Shown: in pieces, positions 45,823 through 57,211 of the stretch | Position numbering within the stretch: the first letter of the stretch is position 1 | Layout of the letters: the number at the start of each line of letters is the position of its first letter | Assembly: GCA_963585895.1 (NCBI GenBank) | Contig: OY757904.1 | Span: 9,664,599 to 9,728,598, forward strand | Length of the DNA: 64,000 bases | Source: Sepioteuthis lessoniana | Lineage: Eukaryota; Mollusca; Cephalopoda; Myopsida; Loliginidae | Direction: 5' to 3' | The notes under the pieces: model-generated | Database searches by the model: none | What the model saw: only the letters and a program-made list of their open reading frames with translations | What the model was told of the DNA's origin: nothing | Translations under genes and position numbers: made by a program

Positions 45823-46894
45823 ATCTATATCTTTTACATTTTTGGTAAAACATTTTTCAGACCATTATTCTTACTAATGATTTTAATTTTAATTGAAATT
45901 TAGGATCATTCTCTCTGCACGAGTCGCTTATTTATCGACTATCCGTGAACATACCTACCAATCAAATGAAGCAGGGTTAGTGAGGATCTACAAAATAGTT
46001 TAATTATTGAAAGATATTCATTACTTAGAGCGACTTAAGAGCTAATTCTAGAATATTTTAGTATAAAGAAAGAAGCTGTTCTGCTTGTGTTATGTTGCAT
46101 TATACCTGGTATCCACAACTTCAACTGAAGCTGTCTCTTCACCATCCATCTGTACAACAAAAAGAGGCAACACTATGAGAGTAAATATCTAGAAAAAACT
46201 GATACCAGGAAACATTTCTAATCCAGAGTAGCACGGCCATGAAACATCACCGAAAAAATGATATATTGAAAAAATATGAATTTACTCATAAGAAACATTA
46301 AACGAGAATTCCTTAAAAATTTGAAATTATTTTCAAATATAAATCTGTTCATTGTAAAATAACCTAAGTTGTTTTTACAGCCTAAACATCGTATAAAATA
46401 AAGGTTTAGATCAGGGCTTTTCAAACTTTTAACTGATTTATCCCTTGTAGCCAAATTCAATTTCCATCTCCCCAACAAAATTAATTGAATACAGTCATTT
46501 TCTTTCATCTCACTGGATGCCATGAGAGGGACTGATTTTTTAAAAACGTATTTTGAAGATTAAATTTTCAAAATACAAAAACAATTAATCATAATTTGAA
46601 TATAGAATCATATTCTGACACCTATGCCAACAAGAACATGAGAATACTAAAACTGACTTCACAAGTAAAGATCCTGATCTCTTAGATCAGACCGATATTT
46701 TTAGTTAACAATGATTTAATTTAATCTTAAACATTAAACATATGTTACCATGGATAGGAATTAAAATCTCAGGCGTCGTATTTTCATGGCTTATCATAAA
46801 AAAATATTATTTAGAATTCAGCATTTCTATAAAATAATTGGTTAAAATCATTGTTGTTTTTAAATGTTTTCCTTCGTAAAAGAACAACACTGAA
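45823..46894. other. Unique spacer
   Basis: No supported gene; the 101-codon minus-strand frame 46218-46523 shows no recognised domain. Confidence 0.5.
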
Positions 46895-47190
46895 AGGATC
46901 CGGATCTCTTCGGTCAAAGTCAAATCGTTCGTTTATTTAAATGACCTATGTGTTTTGAACGGGTCATATGTGAACGACAAATCACGAGTGAATATACTCA
47001 GGCATTCTGCTCTGTGTACAATATCTGGCAACTACAAGTCTATATGATCTAGTGTTTTTTTCATTCTTCTCTCTTAAAGGGATTTATAAATGCAAATTTG
47101 CAAATAAACCTCTTTGTACCCCAGACAAAATTTTATTCACCCTCCGAGATCAACATTGACCACTAAGAGAAGCACTAATTTAGACAGGCA
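46895..47190 (+). repeat. Dispersed repeat H, copy 2
   Basis: TTTATTTAAATGACCTATGT, TTTGAACGGGTCATATGTGA, ATCTGGCAACTACAAGTCTA, AGGGATTTATAAATGCAAAT, TTGACCACTAAGAGAAGCAC; diverged homologue of 36735-37045. Confidence 0.75.
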
Positions 47191-48658
47191 CAGAAAAGAA
47201 AACTTCACAAGAGAAGAGCTTAATTTCAGTCTTGGAAAATACGTCCCTAATTTTGAGTAAAGTTTCATAAATTTCTTGAATTTTTTTCTTGATGGTTTAG
47301 ATAAGGATATATCAATGTGAACGTCTTCTGTAATTACATAAGGAATACCAATCAATTTTCTGAAACATATTGTCTATCATCGTCGAAATCGACTTATAAA
47401 AAGGCTTCTAAAATGCATGTAACACCTTTTTTTTAATCAGTGTATCATAGTTTCTCTGATAACCAATCATTTGTAATTTTACCTTGGTGGAACAGGTTTG
47501 CTATTGAGTCTCGTTTATGCCAAAGAAATCAGTAAACCAACTTAGATAATGGCAGCTATTCCTTGATAAGTATGTATTACATTCGCTCAGTAATTTACAG
47601 GAAAAGATCTAGGTGAACATTTTCTCATTTTCTATTGGGAATTGCAGATGAGATATAATTTTGCTGGATTCCCGTCAACGTATTTCGCGTTATAGGTATC
47701 AAATTATTGATGATGTCACACAGAAGTTTGTCGTCATTACTTTTACTCATATGTAAAAGAAAAAAGACGAAGAATCACGTCAGCTTTCAAACTGAAACTT
47801 AACGATGGGTAATGTTGATTATTTATCATTGCTAGATTATAATAATGAGACAAATAATCGAGACAGGAGTGCCCAGAAATATTGCGTTAATTAGTTTAAA
47901 TGTAGTCAGTCTGTTTAGAAACTAAGGCTTACATTATTTCCTTGCATGAAAAGAATTTATCCATTTGTATCATTGTTGTTATTCTCCATCTCTTTTAATC
48001 AATGTATACCCAAACAACCATTGAACTGAGAATAGTATAGTACAAATTCAACTTGAGATAAATAAGATATACAAAGATTGCATCAGTCTTGTAAATGAAA
48101 AAAAAATATCTCGAAAAGTATCCTTCGAAATCATGGCATTTTATTTGGTCTCAGACACAGACACCAGAATGAAGCACGCAAAAACATCAAAAACATGCAT
48201 GAACATCCACGATGTAGATTTCACTTACACTATCTCCCAAGTACTGAGGAATGCTCCGAAAGTAAGGCCTGCTATTCATTTTCACGGACACTACAACAGC
48301 TACAGGTGAACCAATAACATTGTATTCTCAATGCCTTTTCGAAAGCAGTAAGCCAGAGCCAGCACGCCGAGCTAAAAAAAATTAGTATAAGCTGAGGAGT
48401 TCCATTTTTTCACAGTAGTAATGATGGCATCGTTGTCAGTAAAATTTTGCCCGTGTTGTCCATCTTTTATTGACCCGATTTCTGTGTATTAGCTGATCAA
48501 AACTGTCTTAACTTTGTGAGTTTTTAGCTGTACTAAAAGTAGCTTGTCACTTACATTGCTGTCGTCATTGCAGAAACTAATTACCAACCAAATTACTGTT
48601 GTCATTCAAAGCTTGGTTTGTAAACATTCATTAAGCGTCAATGAATGCGAATGGGAAT
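47191..48658. other. Unique spacer
   Basis: No gene recognised. Confidence 0.5.
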
Positions 48659-49030
48659 AATAGAGAAATTCAATGATATATGTCTACTCTGAAGTCAGAT
48701 GCTATTTTGCAAGACAAAGTAATAGAGAAATTCAATGATATATGTCTACTCTGAAGTCAGATGCTATTTTGCAAGACAAAGTAATAGAGAAATTCAATGA
48801 TATATGTCTACTCTGAAGTCAGATGCTATTTTGCAAGACAAAGTAATAGAGAAATTCAATGATATATGTCTACTCTGAAGTCAGATGCTATTTTGCAAGA
48901 CAAAGTAATAGAGAAATTCAATGATATATGTCTACTCTGAAGTCAGATGCTATTTTGCAAGACAAAGTAATAGAGAAATTCAATGATATATGTCTACTCT
49001 GAAGTCAGATGCTATTTTGCAAGACAAAGC
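48659..49030 (+). repeat. Perfect 62-bp tandem repeat, six copies
   Basis: Units start at 48659, 48721, 48783, 48845, 48907 and 48969 (AATAGAGAAATTCAATGATA then TATGTCTACTCTGAAGTCAG, ATGCTATTTTGCAAGACAAA, GT). No differences seen between units except the last base, so expansion is recent. Confidence 0.98.
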
Positions 49031-49512
49031 AAAAATATGATGGATTATTAATGTAAATATTTAATCTCGGCTTCCATACCATCAACATTCACCTCAGAAT
49101 TTTTGAGAAAACATAAGATTGGATGCGTTACTTTTGGATCATACTCTTATGAGTACAGCATGCAGCAGTTTGTTCATTGGGGGTTTTACTTTTAGATCAT
49201 TCCTTTTATTTATGAAATGAAGAGAAAGAAAGAAATTAACACTAAAAAAGGAAAAAAATCAATTGTTTTCTTGTGATTATTAGTAGGAAATCAACTTTTA
49301 TTTTATTTTCCAGATAGAAATGGAGTTTTTGATTTTTCTTTTGGTCCTGGGGTGTTAACTTTCACTGATCCAGTATTTCTGCCTGAAGGATTTAGGGTAC
49401 TTTCTCCCCCTTCTCTTTTCACTCTAACGTACAACCAAAATGCAAGTATGCACCACCAAAAATCACTAAGAGATACACATAAACGCAGCCATGAATGCAA
49501 CATAAGTAAATT

Positions 49513-49550
<38 letters not shown>

Positions 49551-50524
49551 TAACAATTTGAATAATTTACCCGCTTACTTTTCTATCTCCCTAATAATGA
49601 ATTGATAAATATGCAGAGTGATAACATTGGCCTTCAGATTTAGTAAAAGGATTGAAATGTACATTCACTCATAGGGACAAACTACTAGAAAACCCTATGA
49701 AAATATTTAAATCATATTCAAACTCTTTCGTGAATTTTGTTAATTCCCAAACTTGTGAAGTTAATGAGGGCTAAAGAAATGATAATGATGGAAGGCATTT
49801 TTTCTGGTAATTTTATTTTAAATATTAAAAAGGCTCATGATAATAGAAAAATAAAATGTTTGCCCTATGACGTTTTCTAATGTTTAGAATATACTCATTC
49901 CTCAGTAAGTTTTGTCCTGTTTTGCCCATCTCTACTGTAGCTATTACATTAGAAGTTAGTCAGTTTTAGCATGCTCTACCATATGAGTAATAAAAACTGA
50001 AATGTTGCGTGAAAGTTTTAGTGCGTTGTAAACTAAGGAATTAAAGTCTTACTTGGAAACAAATGAAGCCCACTCAAAAGTTAGTGATGGATTTTAAATA
50101 TATGTAAAATAATTTTATCAACTGAGGTGACCCTCTTTTTAACAGTGGTGATGATAATTTCAGGAAAATGTCAGGGAGATATTGTCAATGTTATCCAACT
50201 TTCATTTACCTAATTGGTGCGGTTTGGCTGACCAAACTTTTCATTGCATGAGTTGACATGAATTGAATGCAGCTTTGTCACTTACAGCAATGTGATTGAA
50301 AATCCTACAAAATTGTAGGATATTGGAGTTCATTGGTCCTGAAATGAATATTATTCAGACACCGGTCAAATATTTTTATCTAGGAATTTTAAACTCGTTC
50401 GATTATCAGGAGTCAATAAGATTACTCTCCCCCTAAAAAAAGAAAAAAAAAAGCAAAAGAAAAAAAAATCCCAAATCAAATACAAGCAATTTCACAAGAA
50501 TTACCATATCATGATAATCGTAAA
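49031..50524. other. Spacer with (CA)n tract
   Basis: (CA)n at about 49517-49548. No gene recognised. Confidence 0.5.
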
Positions 50525-50580
50525 TAGGAGCCTCACCACCGGACGCAGTTTACTGTCATACCCAGAATACATCATATTGT
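50525..50580 (-). repeat. SINE-A fragment (minus)
   Basis: GGAGCCTCACCACCGGACGC then AGTTTACTGTCATACCCAGA matches the SINE-A complement; the rest is lost. Confidence 0.6.
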
Positions 50581-51618
50581 GTACGGAATAATTTTTCTTA
50601 ATGGTCCTGTATATTTAAAACTTTGTAATTTTTATATTCGAAATGTCTTTTATAACTTTCAGGTAAATAATTATTTTGTTATTAGAATAAAAATAATATC
50701 TCAAGTTTATTCTTGCATGACTCTCAAAGAGAACCTGTAAATATATTGCAATGATTTAAAATATTGTTTGAAATATTGATACTTATTAAATGGCAAATTT
50801 AAAAAAATGTTATGTAACAAAATAAAGTGAGTTTATTTGAGAAATTTATTATTGCAAACTTTGTTTATAAAATACTCATTACGTAAAACATTCATTCATG
50901 AATGTATTAAGAAAATATCGTTCAAATTTAAATATATACCAGGGTTGGCAGATTTTAAAAATTTCTGCATCTTTTGCCTACACTGTTATTATGCATATGT
51001 TTCTGTTACTCTGTTTTATACACTAGTAGCTTTTCAATCTCCGGTTCTACAAATAAAACGCAAATGATTTTTATATTGGAAGTTTTTTTCAAAAGTTCAC
51101 TAAGAAAATTGTACAACATCAAGATTAATTTTATACGTGGTTTGAACTAGTTTTTTCATATACCACTGTTTCATCAAAAGGGTCCAGACTGCTTTTAATA
51201 ACATCCTGTTAGAGTACATGAAAAAAAAAACTCAATATTTTACTAGCATTTTTCAGAGTAATTTTCGTGATTAATGTTCATCACAAAGTAATCTCAGAAT
51301 TCAATTCTGCGGACGATGACAGTTTTTTTTTTTTTTTTAAATAAACGTTGGTTGAATTGTACAACACTTATCAATATATCAAAATGTCATATTCGTGTAC
51401 GCACTTCCAGCGCTGATTGAATAATTGTTAGGGTAGCTCACTACTACGCTTGTCGAATTTGAACTTGTTGTACATCGCCTAAACAGATTGAATAGAACTG
51501 ATTTCGAATACGTTGTTTACTAAGTCTTCTTCAGACTAACGACATTTAGAATTAGATATATGGAAGTAGTATCTTATGGAATATAAAATTTGCAATAACT
51601 TTGCTATGCAATAAAATA
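50581..51618. other. AT-rich spacer, probably intronic
   Basis: Nothing recognised. Position upstream of the FEM-1-like acceptor suggests intron, if the first exon lies further upstream. Confidence 0.4.
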
Positions 51619-52334
51619 CAAGAGGTGCTTCGAAAGTAATACCAATTTAATTCCACTGAAACTGCAACAGATATAGAGGGCACGATATATACTTGGATTG
51701 AGCTTGTTTTTTGGTACAAAACCTATTTTTTTAAAAAAAACAATCACCTTGTCAAAACATCTTCGTTATTTATGAACAGGAGCTTGCATGTCATACTCAA
51801 AATTTTGCACAAGTTGGCGAAACCCATTTTTTCAAAGAATCAATATTGGAATCATTTGTGCTGGAACATATCATCCACTGTCTAACTGTACTTTCATTCT
51901 ATGACTTGTACCCGAAAGCGTTCATCAAACTTTGATTTATGTCAATAGACGCATTTTTCCAGCATGGAATATTTTAATGATACAAATTTGCTTTCATTTC
52001 ATCAGAATAATGATCGGCTGCTAAATGCATCAAAGCCAAAATATTGATTTTCATTAGCAGAAAGGTACAATATCTACTGCCATACAATTAACATCTGCTT
52101 TTGTCGTTATTGCGCGACGTAACATAACAAGAGGCATGACTTTCTGAATGATTCTCTTACGAGAGCGGCATACAAGTTTTTGTTTACTGAAAGCTAAAAT
52201 GCCATTGCCAATTCACTACGTCGAAAATAGTGTTTTCCGCTGAAATCTTGCCCCATACAAGTGTTATTGTTTTCTCTCAATCTATTTTAGCATAGAAATG
52301 GATAAGACACATTAATTTCGGAACGACCGTCGTG
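51619..52334. mobile_element. Old mariner-like non-autonomous element
   Basis: A 716-bp block bounded by TA on both sides with imperfect inverted ends: CAAGAGGTGCTTCGAAAGTA at the left and the complement of TTCGGAACGACCGTCGTG at the right. No clear transposase protein survives. It ends 64 bp before the FEM-1-like exon. Confidence 0.6.
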
Positions 52335-52398
52335 TATACATATGCCCATTGATTGATTGTTTCTTTAATTGTTAATTAATCTCTTTTTGTTTTACCAG

Positions 52399-54236
52399 AA
52401 AACAATGAAGCTAATTTCGATACCTCTTGGAGGAGAAGAAAGCTTGCGCGTGTGTTGAACAATTTGACGAAGGATAATCGAGCTGGGAAAGTCATACGAA
52501 TTCTGAATAAATACAACACAAATCAAAGAAGAAAACTGGTCTCTTTGAAAATCGATGGTTGTTCGCTGCTGTTCCAAGCATCGTCTGTGGGCAACGTGAA
52601 TCTCGTGAACTATTTTTTAGATTTTTGCAGCGCGAATCCTGAACAAAATGGTGGAACTGGTTACATGAAATGTACCTCGTTGGTAGTGGCTGCTAGTCGA
52701 AATCACTTACAGGTCGTAATAACCCTGGTCGAACATGGAGCCGATGTTAACGCGCAGTGCAGTAGAGGACGAAGTGCCATTAGCGTTGCCTGCAGATTTC
52801 CAAAGATCATAGAGTATCTTGTGCAACAGGGAGCAGAGGTGGACTCGGTCGATTGGAAAGGCCGGACCTGTTTAATGTATTCGATTCAAAACCTCAACAC
52901 CTGCATTTACCTTCTTTCGATTGGGGCCGATGTGAACAAACAAGACAAAAGGGGTTCAACCGCAATCTTTTACGCTATCCGTAAAGGAATTCTGCGAATC
53001 GTTGACATTTTCGTCAGACACGGTGCTCTCCTTCTTTACATTGATCAAAATGGAAACACGCCGATTGACGTAGCTGCCTTATATTGTAAAACGGAAATTC
53101 TGGAATATTTGATATCGACAAATCGTTACCCGCTCATGCATATTGCAAGGGCCTATGAACTTATTGGAAGTTGCTTTGTAACTGATTTCCATCAGGCACA
53201 CAATCTCCTAACAGCGAAGAGGTACTGGATGAAAGCTCTTCAAGTACGAAACAAGTGCGGTATCAATCATAAATATATCCCTTCTTATCTGATTCCTATA
53301 ATAAACATTCTCGGATCGGAGTTTAACTCTGTAAAAGATCTGAACGCACTACCTTTAAATTCTTGGTTTATGTGGACACAAGCGCTAATTGTCCAATTTC
53401 GAATCCTAGGGCCAACACACCCTGTAACCAGAAAGTCTTTCATTGACAAGGCCTTTGTTCATATAAATCAAAGAGAATTTAAATCGGCAATGGATCTTAT
53501 TATTTGTTTATTAAGTAGCACAAGGATATATACTGATCCCATTCAAGAAGATGTCATTGATGTGATCAAATCATTTAGTACAGCTATAGGTGATGCCAGC
53601 TTTGATGCCTGCCTCCGTAGTTATTATCTAATAAATGTTTTCCGTTTTCTTATAAGACATGTACTGTACAATGTGGTGAGTTTCGTCGATGAATTAGAGC
53701 CAAAGAAACGCGGCTTGAAATTAGCCAGTGTGGAACGATACTTATTATTAATGCTCAACCAACTTCGCGTTGTTTTGAGCCTGTCCCTCACTGAAGATCA
53801 AATAACTGATTTGCGGAAAAGCCTTTACTGGTTCATATCTAACCGACCCCGTGGTGTGAATGAAACTACTTTATTGCATCTCGCAATTCAGACCTACCAA
53901 CCAGTGAACGTTGTAGAGACTCTATTGAATTGTGGTGAGAGTGTGAATGCCCGGGACAATCAAGGTAATACGGCTATGCATTATGCAATCCAATACGCTT
54001 CTATCCAACAAATTGAGAACATGAAGTGTCTCATTTCACGAGGCTTTCACGTGGACGCGGCCAACGAATACGGTGGTAGTTGTCTCGAGTACTTAACACT
54101 CTGTGGATTGGTTCGCTTTCCTATGCAGCATGTATCCCTGCAATGTTTGGCAGCAAAGGTAATCAAAAGTCAAAATATTCCTTATACAAAGATCCTTTCT
54201 AAAGACCTCCAGCGATTCGTCGATTGTCACGGGTAG
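52399..54236 (+). CDS. FEM-1-like ankyrin protein, terminal exon (5' partial)
   Basis: Likely substrate receptor of a CUL2-type ubiquitin ligase, by family. Splice acceptor CTCTTTTTGTTTTACCAG at 52381-52398 opens the frame (NNEANFDTSWRRRKLARV...). There is no in-frame ATG before GTG 52452, so the start Met must lie in an unseen upstream exon. Numbering from 52452: ankyrin repeats about 30-222 (HGADVNAQ, GAEVDSVDWKGRTCLM, GADVNKQDKRGSTA, DQNGNTPIDVAA); helical middle about 230-400 (ELIGSCFVTDF, AKRYWMKALQVRNK, RILGPTHPVT); C-terminal ankyrins about 475-555 (TTLLHLAIQ, NARDNQGNTAMHYAI); end SLQCLAAKVIKSQNIPY...LQRFVDCH, matching the FEM1 terminal box. Total 611 residues here, close to the ~620 of FEM1 proteins. 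Two N-terminal ankyrin units are about two residues short. Intact, with no stops, so probably functional. Confidence 0.9.
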
Positions 54237-54575
54237 CAAGAATATTGGTGATACCCAAAAGGGGAATTAATAGACAGATTATATCAAGCAAGTCAAGAAG
54301 AAAGTTAAAGGTGGGTTATTTGTCTCCATTACAATATATAGATGTTACTAACAAAGTTTTTGTTGATATATGTTACAGGGAAAAATTAAAAACAAAAGAA
54401 AAGGGAATTAAATGAAAAAGTCTAGAAGTAGTTTGTGGTTAATTTGCGACGTAAATGGAAAACAGCAAGAGCTTAACGTGAACTGAAAGTTTGTTAGCAA
54501 GAGTGAGAATAATGCATTTTTCATGGCAGTTTTTTTTTCCAACTGAATAAAATTATAAAAGTTCACGTTTTATCG
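54237..54575 (+). other. Probable 3' UTR of the FEM-1-like gene
   Basis: Follows the TAG stop. AATAAA at 54546-54551 is the first good polyadenylation signal. An unrelated 63-codon frame overlaps it and is not supported. Confidence 0.55.
54546..54551 (+). terminator. Polyadenylation signal AATAAA
   Basis: AATAAA 310 bases after the stop codon, followed by a T-containing region before the (TA)n tract. Confidence 0.55.
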
Positions 54576-54602
54576 ATCTATCAAATATGTATAAGAGCAA
54601 AT

Positions 54603-54604
<2 letters not shown>

Positions 54605-54640
<36 letters not shown>
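54605..54640. repeat. (TA)n microsatellite
   Basis: About 16 TA units between the gene and LINE-J. Confidence 0.95.
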
Positions 54641-54641
<1 letters not shown>

Positions 54642-55690
54642 ATAAGCATTAGGAGTTGGCTTCGTGGACGAAGACCAAGAAGGAATTAGTCCACCCCGAC
54701 TGCAAGGTATTAAAGGCGATGTTGGATAGAAAGGCTGGTATGGTTGCAGCTGGAGGTCTGGTCAGGGCTTGAAGGCAAAACTCCGTGGTTCCTCCGCCTG
54801 CCCTTTTTATCTTTGAAGGCGGCCCTGTTGGTGTTTCCAAAGGAAGAAACAAGTTGGTATGTGCTGAGACATCAGGGTTCCCAGCTAGTGTGGAATACCA
54901 GTAATGGTCGATATACCAGGCACAAAAAAGTTATTTTCGAGCATTCTTTGATTCGCTTCTTTGGTGCCCCTCGTGATGAAGATCTGTATGTCCAATATGA
55001 TTTTGAGTAAGCGATGATTGCCTGTCCTTTAGACGTTTCCTGCTTTGCATAGCTAGGGTTTCAGTAGAATGGCTTCATTGCTGGTGACCTTTGCCCTTTC
55101 AAGGACTTCAATATTGGTAACGAAGTCACTCCACTGGATGTTTTGGGTCATGTGGAGGCAGCGCTCGTAGAACAGTGTGAAGAATCATATAGGTGTAAGG
55201 CAAGGATTATGTCCCTATACGCGAAGATCTTTGTGATCTTCTTCAGGTGTCTGTTGTACCTCACGTGTTTATATTATCTGCCAAATGCACTGCTCACTTT
55301 TGCCAGACTTTTTAGTCGATCTTTGCATCTGAGACGATGGTGCATCCAAGGTAAGTGAACCCGTGTACCACTCTCAACTCAGTCACGCCAATAGTGATGT
55401 GAGGAGGGCAGTATTTTTCCAGAGATGCAGGCTGGCAGAGTACTCTGTCTTCTTCCTGCTGATTCTCGTTCAGAGATCTAGACCGCCTCTGTGAAGCAGG
55501 AAGTGACGCGCTGTAATATCCTCTCTGTGTGAACAACAAGACGAACATCGTCGGCAAAGCTGACGGTATGTGATGTAGACATTGTCCACATTGTTGAAAT
55601 CTTTCATGGCCTAGATGACCATCATGCTATATAAGATGGTGAAGATGGAGATACGAGGGGTTTCCATGAATCCTTAAAAGAGGTAAATAG
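54641..55690 (-). mobile_element. LINE-J 3' part, decayed
   Basis: The minus strand, across frameshifts and stops, encodes the RT catalytic box SFADDVRLVVHTERILQRV (about 55555), HITIGVTELRVVHGFTYLGC (about 55380), NRHLKKITKIFAYRDIIL, HWSDF-type and VLERAKVTSNEAILLK-type blocks, RGAPKKRIKECSK, and LVSSFGNTNRAAFKDKKG near the end. This is the post-RT part of a common animal LINE group (FADD-type) distinct from LINE-G and LINE-R. Short frames at 54649-54852 and 55312-55557 are pieces of it; plus-strand frames are shadows. Confidence 0.8.
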
Positions 55691-56033
55691 CCCAACGTAT
55701 AAGGTTCAGAGTCTTATGCACAGTGCAAACGGCCAGATGCTCCTCACAGACAAGGTGTCCATCCTTAGCCGTGGGTATTTTCAGGCCCACTTTAGTGTAA
55801 ATCACACTGTCCAGGAATCAAAAATTCTCTGCATTTTCAAATATCGAGTAAAAACAGAATTGGATGAGTTTCCCACCATTGGAGACAGTGCTAAAGCCAT
55901 AGAGCAGTTGAAAATAGCAAAGCTGCGGGTGTCAATCTTAAAAAATTAGAAAACGTGTGATCCAGGGTTACATACAAAAATCTACAGTCTGTTGCTGGAA
56001 GCAGGGCAAACTACAAGATCTCCATTCATTTAT

Positions 56034-56036
<3 letters not shown>
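55691..56036 (+). mobile_element. LINE-J 5' part, inverted relative to its 3' part
   Basis: The plus strand encodes NGQMLLTDKVSILSRGYFQ, TELDEFPTIGDSAKAIEQLK and, after a stop, LHTKIYSLLLEAGQTT, the region just before the RT fingers in the same LINE type as 54641-55690. It abuts that piece in opposite orientation. Confidence 0.75.
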
Positions 56037-56085
<49 letters not shown>

Positions 56086-56086
56086 G
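56037..56086. repeat. (AC)n(AT)n microsatellite
   Basis: About 13 AC units followed by about 10 AT units. Confidence 0.95.
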
Positions 56087-56230
56087 GTATTATTCGTTCC
56101 AGTTAAACCAGAGTTGGGAGTAATTCCTTCAAGACAAGAAAATCATTCAGGAGCTGAACATTTAAATTTTCCTGGTGGAGAGCTCAATGTAATTTTTTAC
56201 AGAGCAATATTTCTTTAAAGAAAAAAACCA

Positions 56231-56269
56231 AAGACCGGTTATAAATTTATAATCCTAAAATAACCGGTC

Positions 56270-56302
<33 letters not shown>
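56231..56302. repeat. Hairpin followed by (TA)n
   Basis: AGACCGGTTAT and ATAACCGGTCT form 11-bp perfect inverted arms around a 17-base AT-rich loop, then about 14 TA units. Confidence 0.85.
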
Positions 56303-56308
<6 letters not shown>

Positions 56309-57211
56309 TTATATTCATCTATATATTTATATTTTTTATTTTTTATAAAGAAAGAATGCTTAAATTCATTGATGGTGCATATGTAAATTTAAGTTAGATT
56401 TCATAAACATCGAGTGAATGGTGCTTGGTGATTATGTTTCTCGTCTCTACCGTCATTAGATTTTGGTACGATGTGTGCATTGGTGACAAAATGACAGTCA
56501 CCACGTGACAAACTGTCAGTCACGAAGTGTAGAAAGTTTGACTTTGTGGATTCGCCATCCGGATATCTTTCTATCCAGGCGCATGTTTATTTCTGGATAA
56601 TCACAAATTTAAACAAATTCTTTTTAAAGATTTAAGAAAATGTCTAAAATAGTGCTTCACTGAATCAGAGCCAGTTTCAAAATTGAAATTTTTCAAAGAA
56701 AAGAAAAAAAAAAATGAAATGAAGCAAAAAAGAAAGAAAGAAAGAAAGAGAAAGAAAAGTTTGGATGAAGTAGATTTTGTCGTTTTATAAATGATAATGA
56801 CATAGTTGTAACCAAAAACACGTTACTTTTTGCCTTTTCACAGTAGTGATGACGGCATCCATTTTTGGAATATATCGTTCATTTATTTCATCTTTCAACA
56901 TATGAATGAACTGATTGAGTCTCTCTTTATTTGGTGGGTTAACATCAAACTTGAACTTGTCTTGTTCCTATTTTTTCGGTCGGTAATTCTGAAACTATTC
57001 TTTACCACCTTAACTTTGCACACATTCATGATTTCTTCACAAATGCAAAGATATTCCTCCACCCACCCACCCACCGTCATTAAAATTTATCAACGTTCGC
57101 TGAACAGTTACAAGTAATTTTATGCCACTAATCCGCTTACATTTCAGATCCAATTTTGTCTGACTGGAGCTAAGATAAAAATTGATATGGGTTTTTGGTT
57201 GCAAAGTTAAA
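56303..57211. other. Unique spacer
   Basis: An (AAAG)-like run lies at about 56730-56758 and (CCAC)n at 57059-57074. No gene recognised. Confidence 0.5.

Noticed and set aside
48659..49030. CRISPR-like array
   Set aside because: The units are contiguous and identical without spacers, in a eukaryotic context; it is a simple tandem repeat.
54224..54415. 63-codon frame after the FEM-1-like stop as a separate gene
   Set aside because: It overlaps the end of the coding exon in another frame and lies in the probable 3' UTR.
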